Notes: generated by a model not told the origin, from the sequence alone. Positions 1 to 8,555 are shown, numbered from the stretch's first letter. The stretch: DNA of 40,747 bases from Patescibacteria group bacterium (GCA_019750255.1 JAIEOU010000003.1:83350-124096); one strand, 5' to 3'. Numbers and translations are program-made.

Positions 1-633
1 TCCTGGTTGCTCAAACGTTATCCCGATATGCAGGGGGTAGGTGAGCCTGGTCTCTCGCCAAAAGGCAAGCCCCTGGAGCGTTCAGGAGTGGTACACCGAC
101 TCGACCGTGATACATCAGGAGTAGTGGTCTGTGCCAAAAATCAAGATGCCCACGCCTTCCTCAAGCAACAATTTCATGACCGTCTTGTCTATAAAGAGTA
201 CCGTGCTTTTGTGTATGGTCGCGTCCATGACCGATGGGGGACGATAGATAGACCAATCGGTCGCAGTGCCAAAGACTTTAGACTGCGTTCGGCCCAGCGG
301 GGAGCTCGCGGTATTATGCGTCCGGCAACGACCGACTACGAACGGATTGGTGCTGGTGAATATGAGGGCGAATCGTTTTCGTATGTAAAGCTGATTCCAA
401 AGACCGGTCGCACCCACCAACTTCGCGTACACTTAAAGGCAATTGATCGTCCAATTGTTGGTGACACTCAGTATGCCCCAGCGCATGTCGAGCGTTCTAA
501 TAATCTGGATTTGAAACGTCTAGCACTCCATGCCCACATCCTTGAGTTTATCGTTCCCGGTGGTGAATCAGAGCGTTTTATGGCGCCGGTACCGCCTGAT
601 TTCGAGACCGCTGCGGAACGTATTGCGGAGTAG
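1..633 (+). CDS. RluA/RluD-family pseudouridine synthase, truncated at the left window edge
   Basis: ORF open to window start; catalytic motif GVVHRLDRDTSGVVV and downstream PKTGRTHQLRVHLKAIDRPIVGDTQY. Confidence 0.92.
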   Translation, partial: SWLLKRYPDMQGVGEPGLSPKGKPLERSGVVHRLDRDTSGVVVCAKNQDAHAFLKQQFHDRLVYKEYRAFVYGRVHDRWGTIDRPIGRSAKDFRLRSAQRGARGIMRPATTDYERIGAGEYEGESFSYVKLIPKTGRTHQLRVHLKAIDRPIVGDTQYAPAHVERSNNLDLKRLALHAHILEFIVPGGESERFMAPVPPDFETAAERIAE

Positions 634-648
634 TCAGGCCTGTGGTAG

Positions 649-694
649 ATTATGGCACTTGTAAACGGCCCGAAGTAGCATTTCGAGCCATAAT
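649..694 (+). promoter_or_regulatory. Possible L19 leader hairpin (ATTATGGC ... GCCATAAT)
   Basis: 8-bp perfect inverted repeat 649-656/687-694 just upstream of the rplS start. Confidence 0.3.
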
Positions 695-709
695 TAAAAG
701 GATTATTAT

Positions 710-1342
710 ATGACAACAGCAGTTCGAGGCGTCGTGACTTCACCGGTCAACATGGAAGAGCGTTCAACGCTCGGACTTCGTGTAGGCGATACGGTGCGTG
801 TTCACCAAAAGATTCAGGACAAGGGTAAAACCCGCCTTCAGATTTTTGAAGGTCTCGTGCTCGCACGAAAGCACGGTGCCGAAGCTGGAGCCACCTTTAC
901 TGTTCGTAAGGTAACGAGTGGGGTTGGTGTTGAGAAGATTTATCCTCTCTACTCTCCAAACATCGATAAGCTCGAAATCGTCAAGCGAGCAAAGGTTCGT
1001 CGTGCCAAGCTCTACTACATCCGCGACAAGGTAGCTCGTGAGGTAAAGCGACAGATGCGTCGCATGAGTGTGGTAGACCTCTCGACGGACTCAGAGACAG
1101 AAATTGCAGCTCGTGTTGCCGCAGAAGCAAAGGCGGCTGAAGAGGCTGAGCGTAAGGCGCTTGAAGAGGCGGACCTCAAGGTCAAGGAAGCAGAAGCCGC
1201 CGCCGCAGTAGTGGTAGAGGAGGTTGCTGTAGCTGAAGAGGCAGCTCCAGAGGTGGTAGCGGAAGAGGCTCCGGTTGCGGACGTTACCCCTGAAGTTGCG
1301 GCAGCAACGGATGAAGTCCCTGCCGAAGAGAAGAAAGACTAA
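710..1342 (+). CDS. rplS: 50S ribosomal protein L19 with long Ala/Glu/Val-rich acidic C-terminal tail
   Basis: RVGDTVRVHQKIQDKGKTRLQIFEGLVLARK...GVEKIYPLYSPNIDKLEIVKRAKVRRAKLYYIRDK is L19; about 90 extra residues of low-complexity tail. Confidence 0.95.
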   Translation: MTTAVRGVVTSPVNMEERSTLGLRVGDTVRVHQKIQDKGKTRLQIFEGLVLARKHGAEAGATFTVRKVTSGVGVEKIYPLYSPNIDKLEIVKRAKVRRAKLYYIRDKVAREVKRQMRRMSVVDLSTDSETEIAARVAAEAKAAEEAERKALEEADLKVKEAEAAAAVVVEEVAVAEEAAPEVVAEEAPVADVTPEVAAATDEVPAEEKKD

Positions 1343-1357
1343 CTCTTTTAAAGTAAG

Positions 1358-1387
1358 AAAACACCCCGGCCTCTGCCGGGGTGTTTT
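1358..1387 (+). terminator. Rho-independent terminator after rplS
   Basis: AAAACACCCCGGC-CTCT-GCCGGGGTGTTTT perfect hairpin. Confidence 0.9.
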
Positions 1388-1588
1388 CTCTTATGTAAAG
1401 TGTTCTGTTACTCAATGAGAAGTGTGCGGATCGCAAAGCTGACCGGGTTCGTGGTTATGTGTGGGAGTAATAGTTTGTGGTTTCTTCATCTTTTGTGGCA
1501 CACTCGTATCAAGCGAGCGTGGGGTCGGTTTTCGTTGTTGCAATGTGGTCATATTCTGTGCATAATGTCGCCACTCATCTGAGTACCT

Positions 1589-1672
1589 GCCCAGGTGGCG
1601 AAATTGGTAGACGCACTACCTTGAGGTGGTAGCGCCTTCACGGGCATGCTGGTTCAAATCCAGTCTTGGGCA
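1589..1672 (+). tRNA. tRNA-Leu (anticodon GAG)
   Basis: GCCCAGG acceptor, long variable arm, anticodon stem CTACC-TTGAGGT-GGTAG, T-arm GGTTCAAATCC, 3' CTTGGGCA; CCA not fully encoded. Confidence 0.93.
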
Positions 1673-1717
1673 CATAAAACAAAACCGGCTTTCGCCGGTT
1701 TTGTTTTATGTGCCCAA
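1666..1717 (+). terminator. Terminator hairpin, 24-bp perfect stem overlapping the tRNA-Leu 3' end
   Basis: TTGGGCACATAAAACAAAACCGGC-TTTC-GCCGGTTTTGTTTTATGTGCCCAA. Confidence 0.85.
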
Positions 1718-1979
1718 AGTCGCACCCTGCGGTGCGACGTGCTGGATTTGAAAACCGCAGCGATGCCGGAGGCGAACGAGGTGGGGCCGCAAGTACTTAG
1801 ATTTTTATGAATAAAATGAAATAAAAAGCTTAGTAACTTGGACCAAATCAGTCTTGGTTCACTGTATAGCCAGTATAGTTAGTAACTTGACCCCATAAGC
1901 GGTTCGGCACCCCCGTTTACGTCCAGTCTTTACTTGTTCGAGTGAAATAATGAATTCAGAAAGACGTATACTTAGGTGC

Positions 1980-2879
1980 ATGTCCCGCTTCACCAGTACT
2001 TTGAAAACGTTCACACCCATCGTTCTTTTGGGCTTGGTACTGTTATCGCCAGTGGCGCCTGTTCAGGCCGCGGCTACAGAAAGTGCCCAAAGTCGTGCTG
2101 GACTCTTAGCTCAGATACACATCCTCACCAAAGAGGTAGAGCGCTTAAAGGCCCTCATAGCTGCCAGGGCACTGGTACAAAAACCCCTGAAAGTCTATGA
2201 ATCTCGCTTTTTTGATGTTCGCTTTGAGACGGTTTATCAAGTTACTCAAAGAGGTCTCGTTCGGCTTGATGCTCCAGGCGCCGGCGTCCGCACTGTCGAC
2301 GCTCAAATCTACAGCCTACTGACCGGTGTTCTTGGCTCGGCAACTATTCTGGAATACATCGATGACTTTCGTGTATTTAATAACGATAATACGGAATTGA
2401 GCGCCTTTGTTGAAACAAAAAGCGGTGGCGATACCTGGCTGTTTGGAGTCAATCGTTCAGGTTTTTCACTCACTGACGGCGAAACGAAAGCATCATTCAT
2501 CGATTTGTTTTTACACGAGTACGCCCATCTACTGCTCCTCAAAGAAGATGATTTGGTGAGTGACTATGAGGATTCCTTTTGGTCCACGGCTGATTACCGA
2601 CATGCGACACGCGTAGAGCGAGCGGTTGATCAATTTGACGTTATGCAAGCATATTACGAAAGTAATAAAGATCGCTTTGTGAGTGACTACGCTACCATGA
2701 ACGTCGACGAAGATATCGCCGAATCTTTCGTCTCGTTTGTGGTGACGAACCGTCCTGTCGGCAATCGACTTCGGGACCAAAAAATAAACTTTTTCTATGG
2801 CTCCAGGGCGATGGTGGAGGAGCGGACCCGATTACGAAACAATCTCCGGACGCAAGGAGTGATACTGTCTGGTTCCTAG
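1980..2879 (+). CDS. Secreted/membrane-anchored putative zinc metallopeptidase (HExxH), hypothetical
   Basis: Signal/TM-like N-terminus, short coiled coil, IDLFLHEYAHLLLL (HEYAH motif). Confidence 0.6.
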   Translation: MSRFTSTLKTFTPIVLLGLVLLSPVAPVQAAATESAQSRAGLLAQIHILTKEVERLKALIAARALVQKPLKVYESRFFDVRFETVYQVTQRGLVRLDAPGAGVRTVDAQIYSLLTGVLGSATILEYIDDFRVFNNDNTELSAFVETKSGGDTWLFGVNRSGFSLTDGETKASFIDLFLHEYAHLLLLKEDDLVSDYEDSFWSTADYRHATRVERAVDQFDVMQAYYESNKDRFVSDYATMNVDEDIAESFVSFVVTNRPVGNRLRDQKINFFYGSRAMVEERTRLRNNLRTQGVILSGS

Positions 2880-2949
2880 ACAGACCGGGCCGTGTCTGGG
2901 CTGGTAGGGTGGGAGGTAAGGAGCGGGTATATACTACGTCTTCTTATAT

Positions 2950-3576
2950 ATGAGTACATTAAAGTATCTGATTCTTGGAGTAGTAGTGTTGGTTGTCGGT
3001 ATTGTCGGCTTTGGTTTGTATGGCGAGTATGCGAAGGATCAGGCGGTGGTTGCGGTAGCAATAGAAAAGATTGACCGTCCTGATTTGGGATTTTCGTTCA
3101 CGTATCCTAGTGGAGAGGAGGCGTTTAGCATGATCCAGTCTATGGCGACCAGCACCGGTTCCATGCTCCAGGCCTACGTGATGATGCCTACTGAAGAGTA
3201 TTTCGCTTTAGAGGAGAGTAAAGATGCGCGTGAGACCCCGGCTGCTATGAGTGTCTTTGTGTTCACTGATGACCAAGCCACGACCACCACTACCGGCACC
3301 ACCACAGTACGCCTCGACCGTAGCGAGCGCCTGGTTAACTGGGCCACCGCCAATGACTCATTCACTTCATTTACCCGACCACTCTCACCCCCAGAGCAAA
3401 CAGAAATCGACGGCGTAGACGCTCTCCACTACCGAGCTGATGGTCTTTATCCGCAAGATATTTACCTTGTAAGCTACAAAAATCGCATCTATATGTTTGT
3501 TACTCAGTTTAATGCTGAAACTGACCTAACCTACACCACCTTTCAAGAGCTAATTGCTTCGGTCTCATTTGATTAA
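2950..3576 (+). CDS. Hypothetical N-terminally membrane-anchored protein
   Basis: N-terminal TM (YLILGVVVLVVGIVGFGLYG), then a soluble domain. Confidence 0.7.
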   Translation: MSTLKYLILGVVVLVVGIVGFGLYGEYAKDQAVVAVAIEKIDRPDLGFSFTYPSGEEAFSMIQSMATSTGSMLQAYVMMPTEEYFALEESKDARETPAAMSVFVFTDDQATTTTTGTTTVRLDRSERLVNWATANDSFTSFTRPLSPPEQTEIDGVDALHYRADGLYPQDIYLVSYKNRIYMFVTQFNAETDLTYTTFQELIASVSFD

Positions 3577-3581
3577 TAACT

Positions 3582-3612
3582 AAAAACCGGCCCATGAAAC
3601 GGGCCGGTTTTT
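3582..3612 (+). terminator. Terminator (probably bidirectional)
   Basis: AAAAACCGGCCC-ATGAAAC-GGGCCGGTTTTT between convergent genes. Confidence 0.88.
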
Positions 3613-3641
3613 TTTAAATCTAAATCACGGCCGGTGATTTT

Positions 3642-5114
3642 TTATTCAGAGCTGGAAAAATAAGCGCTGGCTCGCTTCTCGAACGCACTTCGCTTTGCGG
3701 TAGACATTTTTTCCAATAACTTGGGCATCATCGATAGTCGGTGGTTTTTGTTGAAAAAGGCTTTATGTGTATCAATAAAATTCCAGTAGAGTGCTGTCCA
3801 TAACTCCTCCCAGTCGCCGCCGGGGAAGTCCGACATTTTCTTCAGGTAGCTACTGCCTGAAATATAGGGTTTCGTTGCAAAAATTCCACCGTCGGCAAAT
3901 TGACTCATCCCGTAGACGTTCGGCACCATCACCCAGTCGTACGCGTCGACATACATGGCCATAAACCAGCGGTATGCCTCATCAGGATGGGTGTGCGAAA
4001 GCAGCATGAAGTTACCAAGTACCATTAAGCGTTCGATGTGGTGATTGTAGCCATGTTGTAGAGCGCGATTAATAGTTATATCGACGGGTAGCACACCAGT
4101 GGTGCCGGACCAAAAGCTCGGCGGGAGAGTTCGCGTGTGCTGCCAAAAATTTTTAGTGCGCATGGTCGTACCGTCGCACTCATAGCTGGCACGAATAAAC
4201 TCGCGCCACCCGAGCACCTGTCGAACAAAGCCCTCAATATTATTTAAAGGGATGTCGTGTTCGTTGCCGTAAGTAATCACAGTCGCAAGAACTTGAGTAG
4301 GGGTAAGGAGACCGATATTTATGAGCGGAGAAAGGGTCGAGTGAAATAACTGCGAGTGATTGATGGTCAGCGCATCCTCGTAGTCACCGAAATGGTGGAG
4401 GCGTTCGGTCACGAAGTTATGTAGGTGCGCCTCGGCAGTAGCATGGGTCCAGGGTACCCAGACTGCCGCATCGCCGTATCGTTCGCCTGGTACCGATTCG
4501 AGCCATCTTAGTGCGTCATTTACATCGGCACTTTCGACCGTCGTTATGTCAGAAGGAAGTGAAACATTGTTTGGCAACTTTTTGCGATTATCTTCATCAA
4601 AGCTCCAGGCTCCACCCTTAGGTTCGTTCGTGTCGGTAGTGAGTATTTTTTTATCAATGCGGAGCCGCTTATAAAAGCGGGCCATGTGCTTACCGCTTTT
4701 TTGGTAGCGAGCGACAGCTTCTTCCTTAGAAAGGATGAAGAGGGGAGACTCGTAGTGCGTAAGGGTAAAGCTGTGTACTCGAACGGATTTTTCGATGCGC
4801 CGCTCAAGCCACCGGTCGGTCGTGTCGCAGATGTGGAGATGAGTGATGCTGGCATTCGCCAGGGCTGAGAAGATACTAGTGCTATCGGAAAGGCTACTAA
4901 TATCGAGGTATATAACCTGGTATCCCTGCTCCTCGAGGTAAATTTTGTACGCCCGCATCGATAGTCGGTGGAGGAGGAGTTTTTGAGTATGGACCGGAAA
5001 TTCAGTCAGAAACAGGGGCTCCTCAACTAAGTAGACCGTTCGCTCCAGGGCGAGACCGGGGTGTTCTAAAAAGAGTTGGTTCGGATAGATGACGGTCGCT
5101 TCTTTCACAGTCAT
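3642..5114 (-). CDS. Deoxyribodipyrimidine photolyase-related (FeS-BCP/PhrB-like) cryptochrome/photolyase family protein, lacking Fe-S cysteines
   Basis: IYPNQLF...VEEPLFL, HIERLMVLGNFMLLS, DWVMVPNVYGMSQFADGGIFATKPYISGSSYLKKMSDF, LYWNFIDTH. ATG at 5114 preferred over the longer ORF start at 5198. Confidence 0.9.
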   Translation of the reverse strand: MTVKEATVIYPNQLFLEHPGLALERTVYLVEEPLFLTEFPVHTQKLLLHRLSMRAYKIYLEEQGYQVIYLDISSLSDSTSIFSALANASITHLHICDTTDRWLERRIEKSVRVHSFTLTHYESPLFILSKEEAVARYQKSGKHMARFYKRLRIDKKILTTDTNEPKGGAWSFDEDNRKKLPNNVSLPSDITTVESADVNDALRWLESVPGERYGDAAVWVPWTHATAEAHLHNFVTERLHHFGDYEDALTINHSQLFHSTLSPLINIGLLTPTQVLATVITYGNEHDIPLNNIEGFVRQVLGWREFIRASYECDGTTMRTKNFWQHTRTLPPSFWSGTTGVLPVDITINRALQHGYNHHIERLMVLGNFMLLSHTHPDEAYRWFMAMYVDAYDWVMVPNVYGMSQFADGGIFATKPYISGSSYLKKMSDFPGGDWEELWTALYWNFIDTHKAFFNKNHRLSMMPKLLEKMSTAKRSAFEKRASAYFSSSE

Positions 5115-5133
5115 GAGTATACTAGACCTAACA

Positions 5134-5271
5134 ATGGCGACAAAACCTAAAGAAACCAAGCTGTGTCTGGCGTGTAAGCGGCCGTTTACCAACCGCAAAA
5201 GTTGGAAAAGTCGGGGGCAATGGGACGGGGTACTCTATTGTTCAGATCGCTGTCGAAAGCAGAAAGTTTGA
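5134..5271 (+). CDS. DUF2256-like small zinc-finger protein
   Basis: MATKPKETKLCLACKRPFTNRKSWKSRGQWDGVLYCSDRCRKQKV: CxxCxRPF...RK.W...W..V.YCS.RCR pattern. Alternative ATG at 5113. Confidence 0.8.
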   Translation: MATKPKETKLCLACKRPFTNRKSWKSRGQWDGVLYCSDRCRKQKV

Positions 5272-5376
5272 ATCCCTCGCTCTCTTGTGCGGGGTAGTCC
5301 GAGCTCAATGATTCTTTTTTGCTGCCTCCTTTAGCGTTTTATGCAGGCGGTTCGGTGATGCAACTAAAGGGACTCG

Positions 5377-6009
5377 TTACTGAACCGGTACCAATAGTTC
5401 ATTGCGGAGGACTAGAGGCATGGAGAGGGGTGGATTGTACTGCGCCACACTGACCTCTCCGCTAATGGTCACTTTGTCTCGTGCGAGGGCGGATAGTAAT
5501 TGCGCCTTTTTCCTTTCGAGTCGAGTAGCGGTGGCGTACCAGGTGAAGGTCACGGCTGCCACTTTGTGGGCGGGCACTTCCCTAATGGTTACTGCGGAGT
5601 TATTGGGGCGCGGAAGAGTATCGAGTGTGTATAGTGATGGAAGTACAAATGCAACCGTAGTGTCACCCGTTCTGTCTGGGGTGCTCAGTACCGGCGTCGT
5701 CATAGCAATTTTTTCGGCCGCGGGGGTTTCAAGGACGGGGGCCGTCATGGCAATGCTCGTCCTACTCACGTTATTGCCAAATATATAATCAGCAATGACG
5801 CGAAAGCCAGAAGATAATGCGCCTTCGGGGCCGCTCGGTACAGTAGTCTCGGCCACAATGTAGTTTTTGTACTCGCGAATTTCATAACCCTCATGTTCGG
5901 ACACTACGGTATAGACAGGTTTTTCAATATTCCGAACTACTAAGTAGCTACCGAGTGCCCACAGGATAAGTATGAGTAGAGTCCCGAGCGCAGTGTAGGA
6001 GATGAACAT
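5377..6009 (-). CDS. SOUL-type heme-binding family protein
   Basis: YEIREYKNYIVAETTV...GFRVIADYIFGNNVSRTSIAMTAPVLETP..EKIAMTTPVLS. Confidence 0.88.
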   Translation of the reverse strand: MFISYTALGTLLILILWALGSYLVVRNIEKPVYTVVSEHEGYEIREYKNYIVAETTVPSGPEGALSSGFRVIADYIFGNNVSRTSIAMTAPVLETPAAEKIAMTTPVLSTPDRTGDTTVAFVLPSLYTLDTLPRPNNSAVTIREVPAHKVAAVTFTWYATATRLERKKAQLLSALARDKVTISGEVSVAQYNPPLSMPLVLRNELLVPVQ

Positions 6010-6229
6010 ACATCTGAGTATAGCACCGGGCCCATGAAAGGGTAGTTATGAATAAAAATTCCCCCCAACAGTAGTTAAAAAGTTGAGTGATAGGATCCAG
6101 CCTGGATTACTGCAAGAGAAATGATTCTGGTAGGACTGGCCTTAAGAGTAATAACGGTAAGCACAAAGCGGATGGTACGGCACAGTAAGAAAGAGAAATC
6201 AGAGATAGGCGAGAAGATGGCTCCAGAAT

Positions 6230-7660
6230 ATGCACTACCTACTAGCTCGTATAACTCAGATTAACTATCGCCATTATTTAGTGGGTGGGCTTGTGCTTTG
6301 TGTAATGGCTGGCTTTGGCTGGATTAAACACGCTTCCGCCCAGGCTGCCTATTCTGTAGACGTAACCACAAACACGGTATCTGGCAACTCCGTCACCATA
6401 CAATGGTCAGCTCCCTCGAATCGACCAATCGGTACCGGCTGGGTTGGAATCTACACCCCCGGCGCCGCTGACGAGCAGTACTACCGCTGGGCCTATGTCT
6501 CTAGCGGTACAGGTGGCACTGTCACTATTTCGTACGTCGAACCCGGCACCTACCAGGTCCGCCTCTTTACCGGTTCACAGTACGAACGTGTTGCCTCGGG
6601 TGGCACCTTTACCGTACTTGGTGGACAGGGTCAGGGTGGTGCTGGCAATAATAATGGTACCGGAGGCAATAGTAATTCTGAAGGTAATACGAGCGGGAGC
6701 TACTCACTTTCACTTTCAGCGACCTCAATTGCCCCGGGCGGAAGGGTAACGGTCACTATCAACACACCTGCTTCCGCTAATCGTAATCGAGATTGGATCG
6801 GACTCTACCGCGTTGGCACAAGTAATGAGTCGTATATAGACTGGCAATATGTGGATGATGACGATTCAAGTGCTGCGACCGTCATTATCGATAATGCTGG
6901 GCAGTATGAATTTCGCTATTTTAGAAACGATAGCTACGCTGACGTGGCGACGTCCCCCGTGGTTACCGTTACTACAACTTCCGGTGGGAGTAACCAGTGC
7001 TCGCTTAGTACTGTGGCAGGCGTGACTAATTATCCACCACGCAGTGGCCCGGTCGTCGCCTTCGGAGACAGCTTAACCGCAGGCGTAGGTGCCACAGCCG
7101 GGCAGGACTATGTCAGCCAGCTCGAGCGGCTCACCGGCGTTTCCATTGTTAATGCGGGAGTGAGTGGTGATACCACCAGAACGGCCCTCGCGCGACTGGA
7201 GAGTGATGTGCTAGCGCGGGACCCTGCGACAGTGATCGTCTGGATAGGGGGTAACGACATTTTATCGCACTACTATGATCGTGTCGTTCGTGGTCTCGAG
7301 AGTCAGACGGTGAGGGAGGTGGTGCGCCAAGCGTTCGAGCGCCTTGGCAGTAACCTTGCGAACGCGCCGGTTATTATGCCTAATGAGACGTTTGAAAACC
7401 TAGAAACCATTGTGCGCAGAATTCACGCTGATGGGGCGGTTGTCATCTTGGTCGGTTTCAGCGGGGAACCCTTTAATACTAATCTCGACAGTAGGTTTAG
7501 GGCGGTGGCAGAAGCAACGGGTGCCATCTACGTACCTGATGTGCTCGATGGGGTAATTGGTAGACCGAGCCTCATGAGTGATTTGATCCACCCTAATGAT
7601 GAGGGGTACCGCATCGTAGCAGGTCGCATCAACCAACAGTTATTGTGCGTGGTTAGGTAG
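6230..7660 (+). CDS. Secreted SGNH/GDSL hydrolase (TesA-like) with two N-terminal beta-sandwich (SKICH-like) repeats
   Basis: Signal peptide; repeats GTGWVGIYTPG...YYRWAYV and NRDWIGLYRVG...YIDWQYV; SGNH blocks AFGDSLTAG, NAGVSGDTT, WIGGNDIL, DLIHPNDEGY. Confidence 0.85.
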   Translation: MHYLLARITQINYRHYLVGGLVLCVMAGFGWIKHASAQAAYSVDVTTNTVSGNSVTIQWSAPSNRPIGTGWVGIYTPGAADEQYYRWAYVSSGTGGTVTISYVEPGTYQVRLFTGSQYERVASGGTFTVLGGQGQGGAGNNNGTGGNSNSEGNTSGSYSLSLSATSIAPGGRVTVTINTPASANRNRDWIGLYRVGTSNESYIDWQYVDDDDSSAATVIIDNAGQYEFRYFRNDSYADVATSPVVTVTTTSGGSNQCSLSTVAGVTNYPPRSGPVVAFGDSLTAGVGATAGQDYVSQLERLTGVSIVNAGVSGDTTRTALARLESDVLARDPATVIVWIGGNDILSHYYDRVVRGLESQTVREVVRQAFERLGSNLANAPVIMPNETFENLETIVRRIHADGAVVILVGFSGEPFNTNLDSRFRAVAEATGAIYVPDVLDGVIGRPSLMSDLIHPNDEGYRIVAGRINQQLLCVVR

Positions 7661-7840
7661 TTCCTACTAGTTTTGTTCAGGGAGGCTAGTTTAGTGAGGA
7701 CTGCGCGCCTGCGAAAGCAACATCACCGAAAGGGGGTTTTGCTCCAGGGTGGCTACAGGGAGTCGATCCGGAGAACTAAAGAAACAGTCCATTGTCTTAC
7801 ATTACCAAGCCACCGTTCAGTAGGGGGGGTGGTTGTGTGA

Positions 7841-8455
7841 TTATAGTTCGCACGTAAGGCCACAGCTCTCTGCGGGGGCCGTACCGCGTTCCGGGCAGGT
7901 TCCGCTATAAATGCAGGACGTATCGGTTACCGCATCGAGATAGGAGGACAGGGAAGGGTTGTTCGGATCTCCCAGGTATAGCAACACACGGTCTTCATCG
8001 TTAGGTACATAGGTAAGAAGTTCGCTAGTACGTTCTTCTTCATTTACATAGAGGAGCAGCTCCGTCTCTTCTCCGGTGCAGTTTAATTTATTTTGAATAG
8101 TAATACAGTCAGAGGTGAGCGTGATGCCGAGTGAGGATAGAAACTCTACCAAGGTGATGTGTGGCGCGTGGAAATGAATCACCTTACCATTCCCGTCGTG
8201 GAGGTGTACGCCCGCGTGGAGTATCCTTTCAGCCACTGACATGTATTCTTTGTCAGAAAGGTCAATTTTGGTGTCGTTGATCACTATCAAAAAGTCGGCG
8301 TGCGTATGGTACTCCTCGGAGTGTTCGTGTGTGTCGGAAAACAAGTAGGGGCGGTCATACCCGAAGACCGGCAAAAGGACGGCGCTCGTAAGTGCTCCAA
8401 CTATAAGGCCGGCCAACAGCGCTATGAATGTGCGCAATGAAAGCATCTGTAACAT
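7841..8455 (-). CDS. Hypothetical membrane-anchored His-rich protein
   Basis: N-terminal TM; HEHSEEYHTHADF...HAGVHLHDGNGKVIHFHAPH. Confidence 0.65.
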   Translation of the reverse strand: MLQMLSLRTFIALLAGLIVGALTSAVLLPVFGYDRPYLFSDTHEHSEEYHTHADFLIVINDTKIDLSDKEYMSVAERILHAGVHLHDGNGKVIHFHAPHITLVEFLSSLGITLTSDCITIQNKLNCTGEETELLLYVNEEERTSELLTYVPNDEDRVLLYLGDPNNPSLSSYLDAVTDTSCIYSGTCPERGTAPAESCGLTCEL

Positions 8456-8508
8456 GACACTACTATACCCCAGATTTTAAATAGGGGAATTCCATAATAT
8501 GTCTGGGG

Positions 8509-8555
8509 GCCGCCCACGAAAAAAGCCCCCGAAGGGACTTTTCCGCGTGGGCGGC
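8509..8555 (-). terminator. Terminator of tRNA-His, stem extending into the tRNA 3' end
   Basis: 10-bp outer stem GCCGCCCACG/CGTGGGCGGC around AAAAG..CTTTT core with T-run on the minus strand. Confidence 0.65.

Noticed and set aside
115-743. Minus-strand ORFs 115-432 and 468-743
   Set aside because: Antisense to the clear RluA-family gene; no recognisable domain and typical shadow-ORF composition.
1400-1582. 60-aa + strand ORF upstream of tRNA-Leu
   Set aside because: No RBS, no domain, noncoding-like composition.
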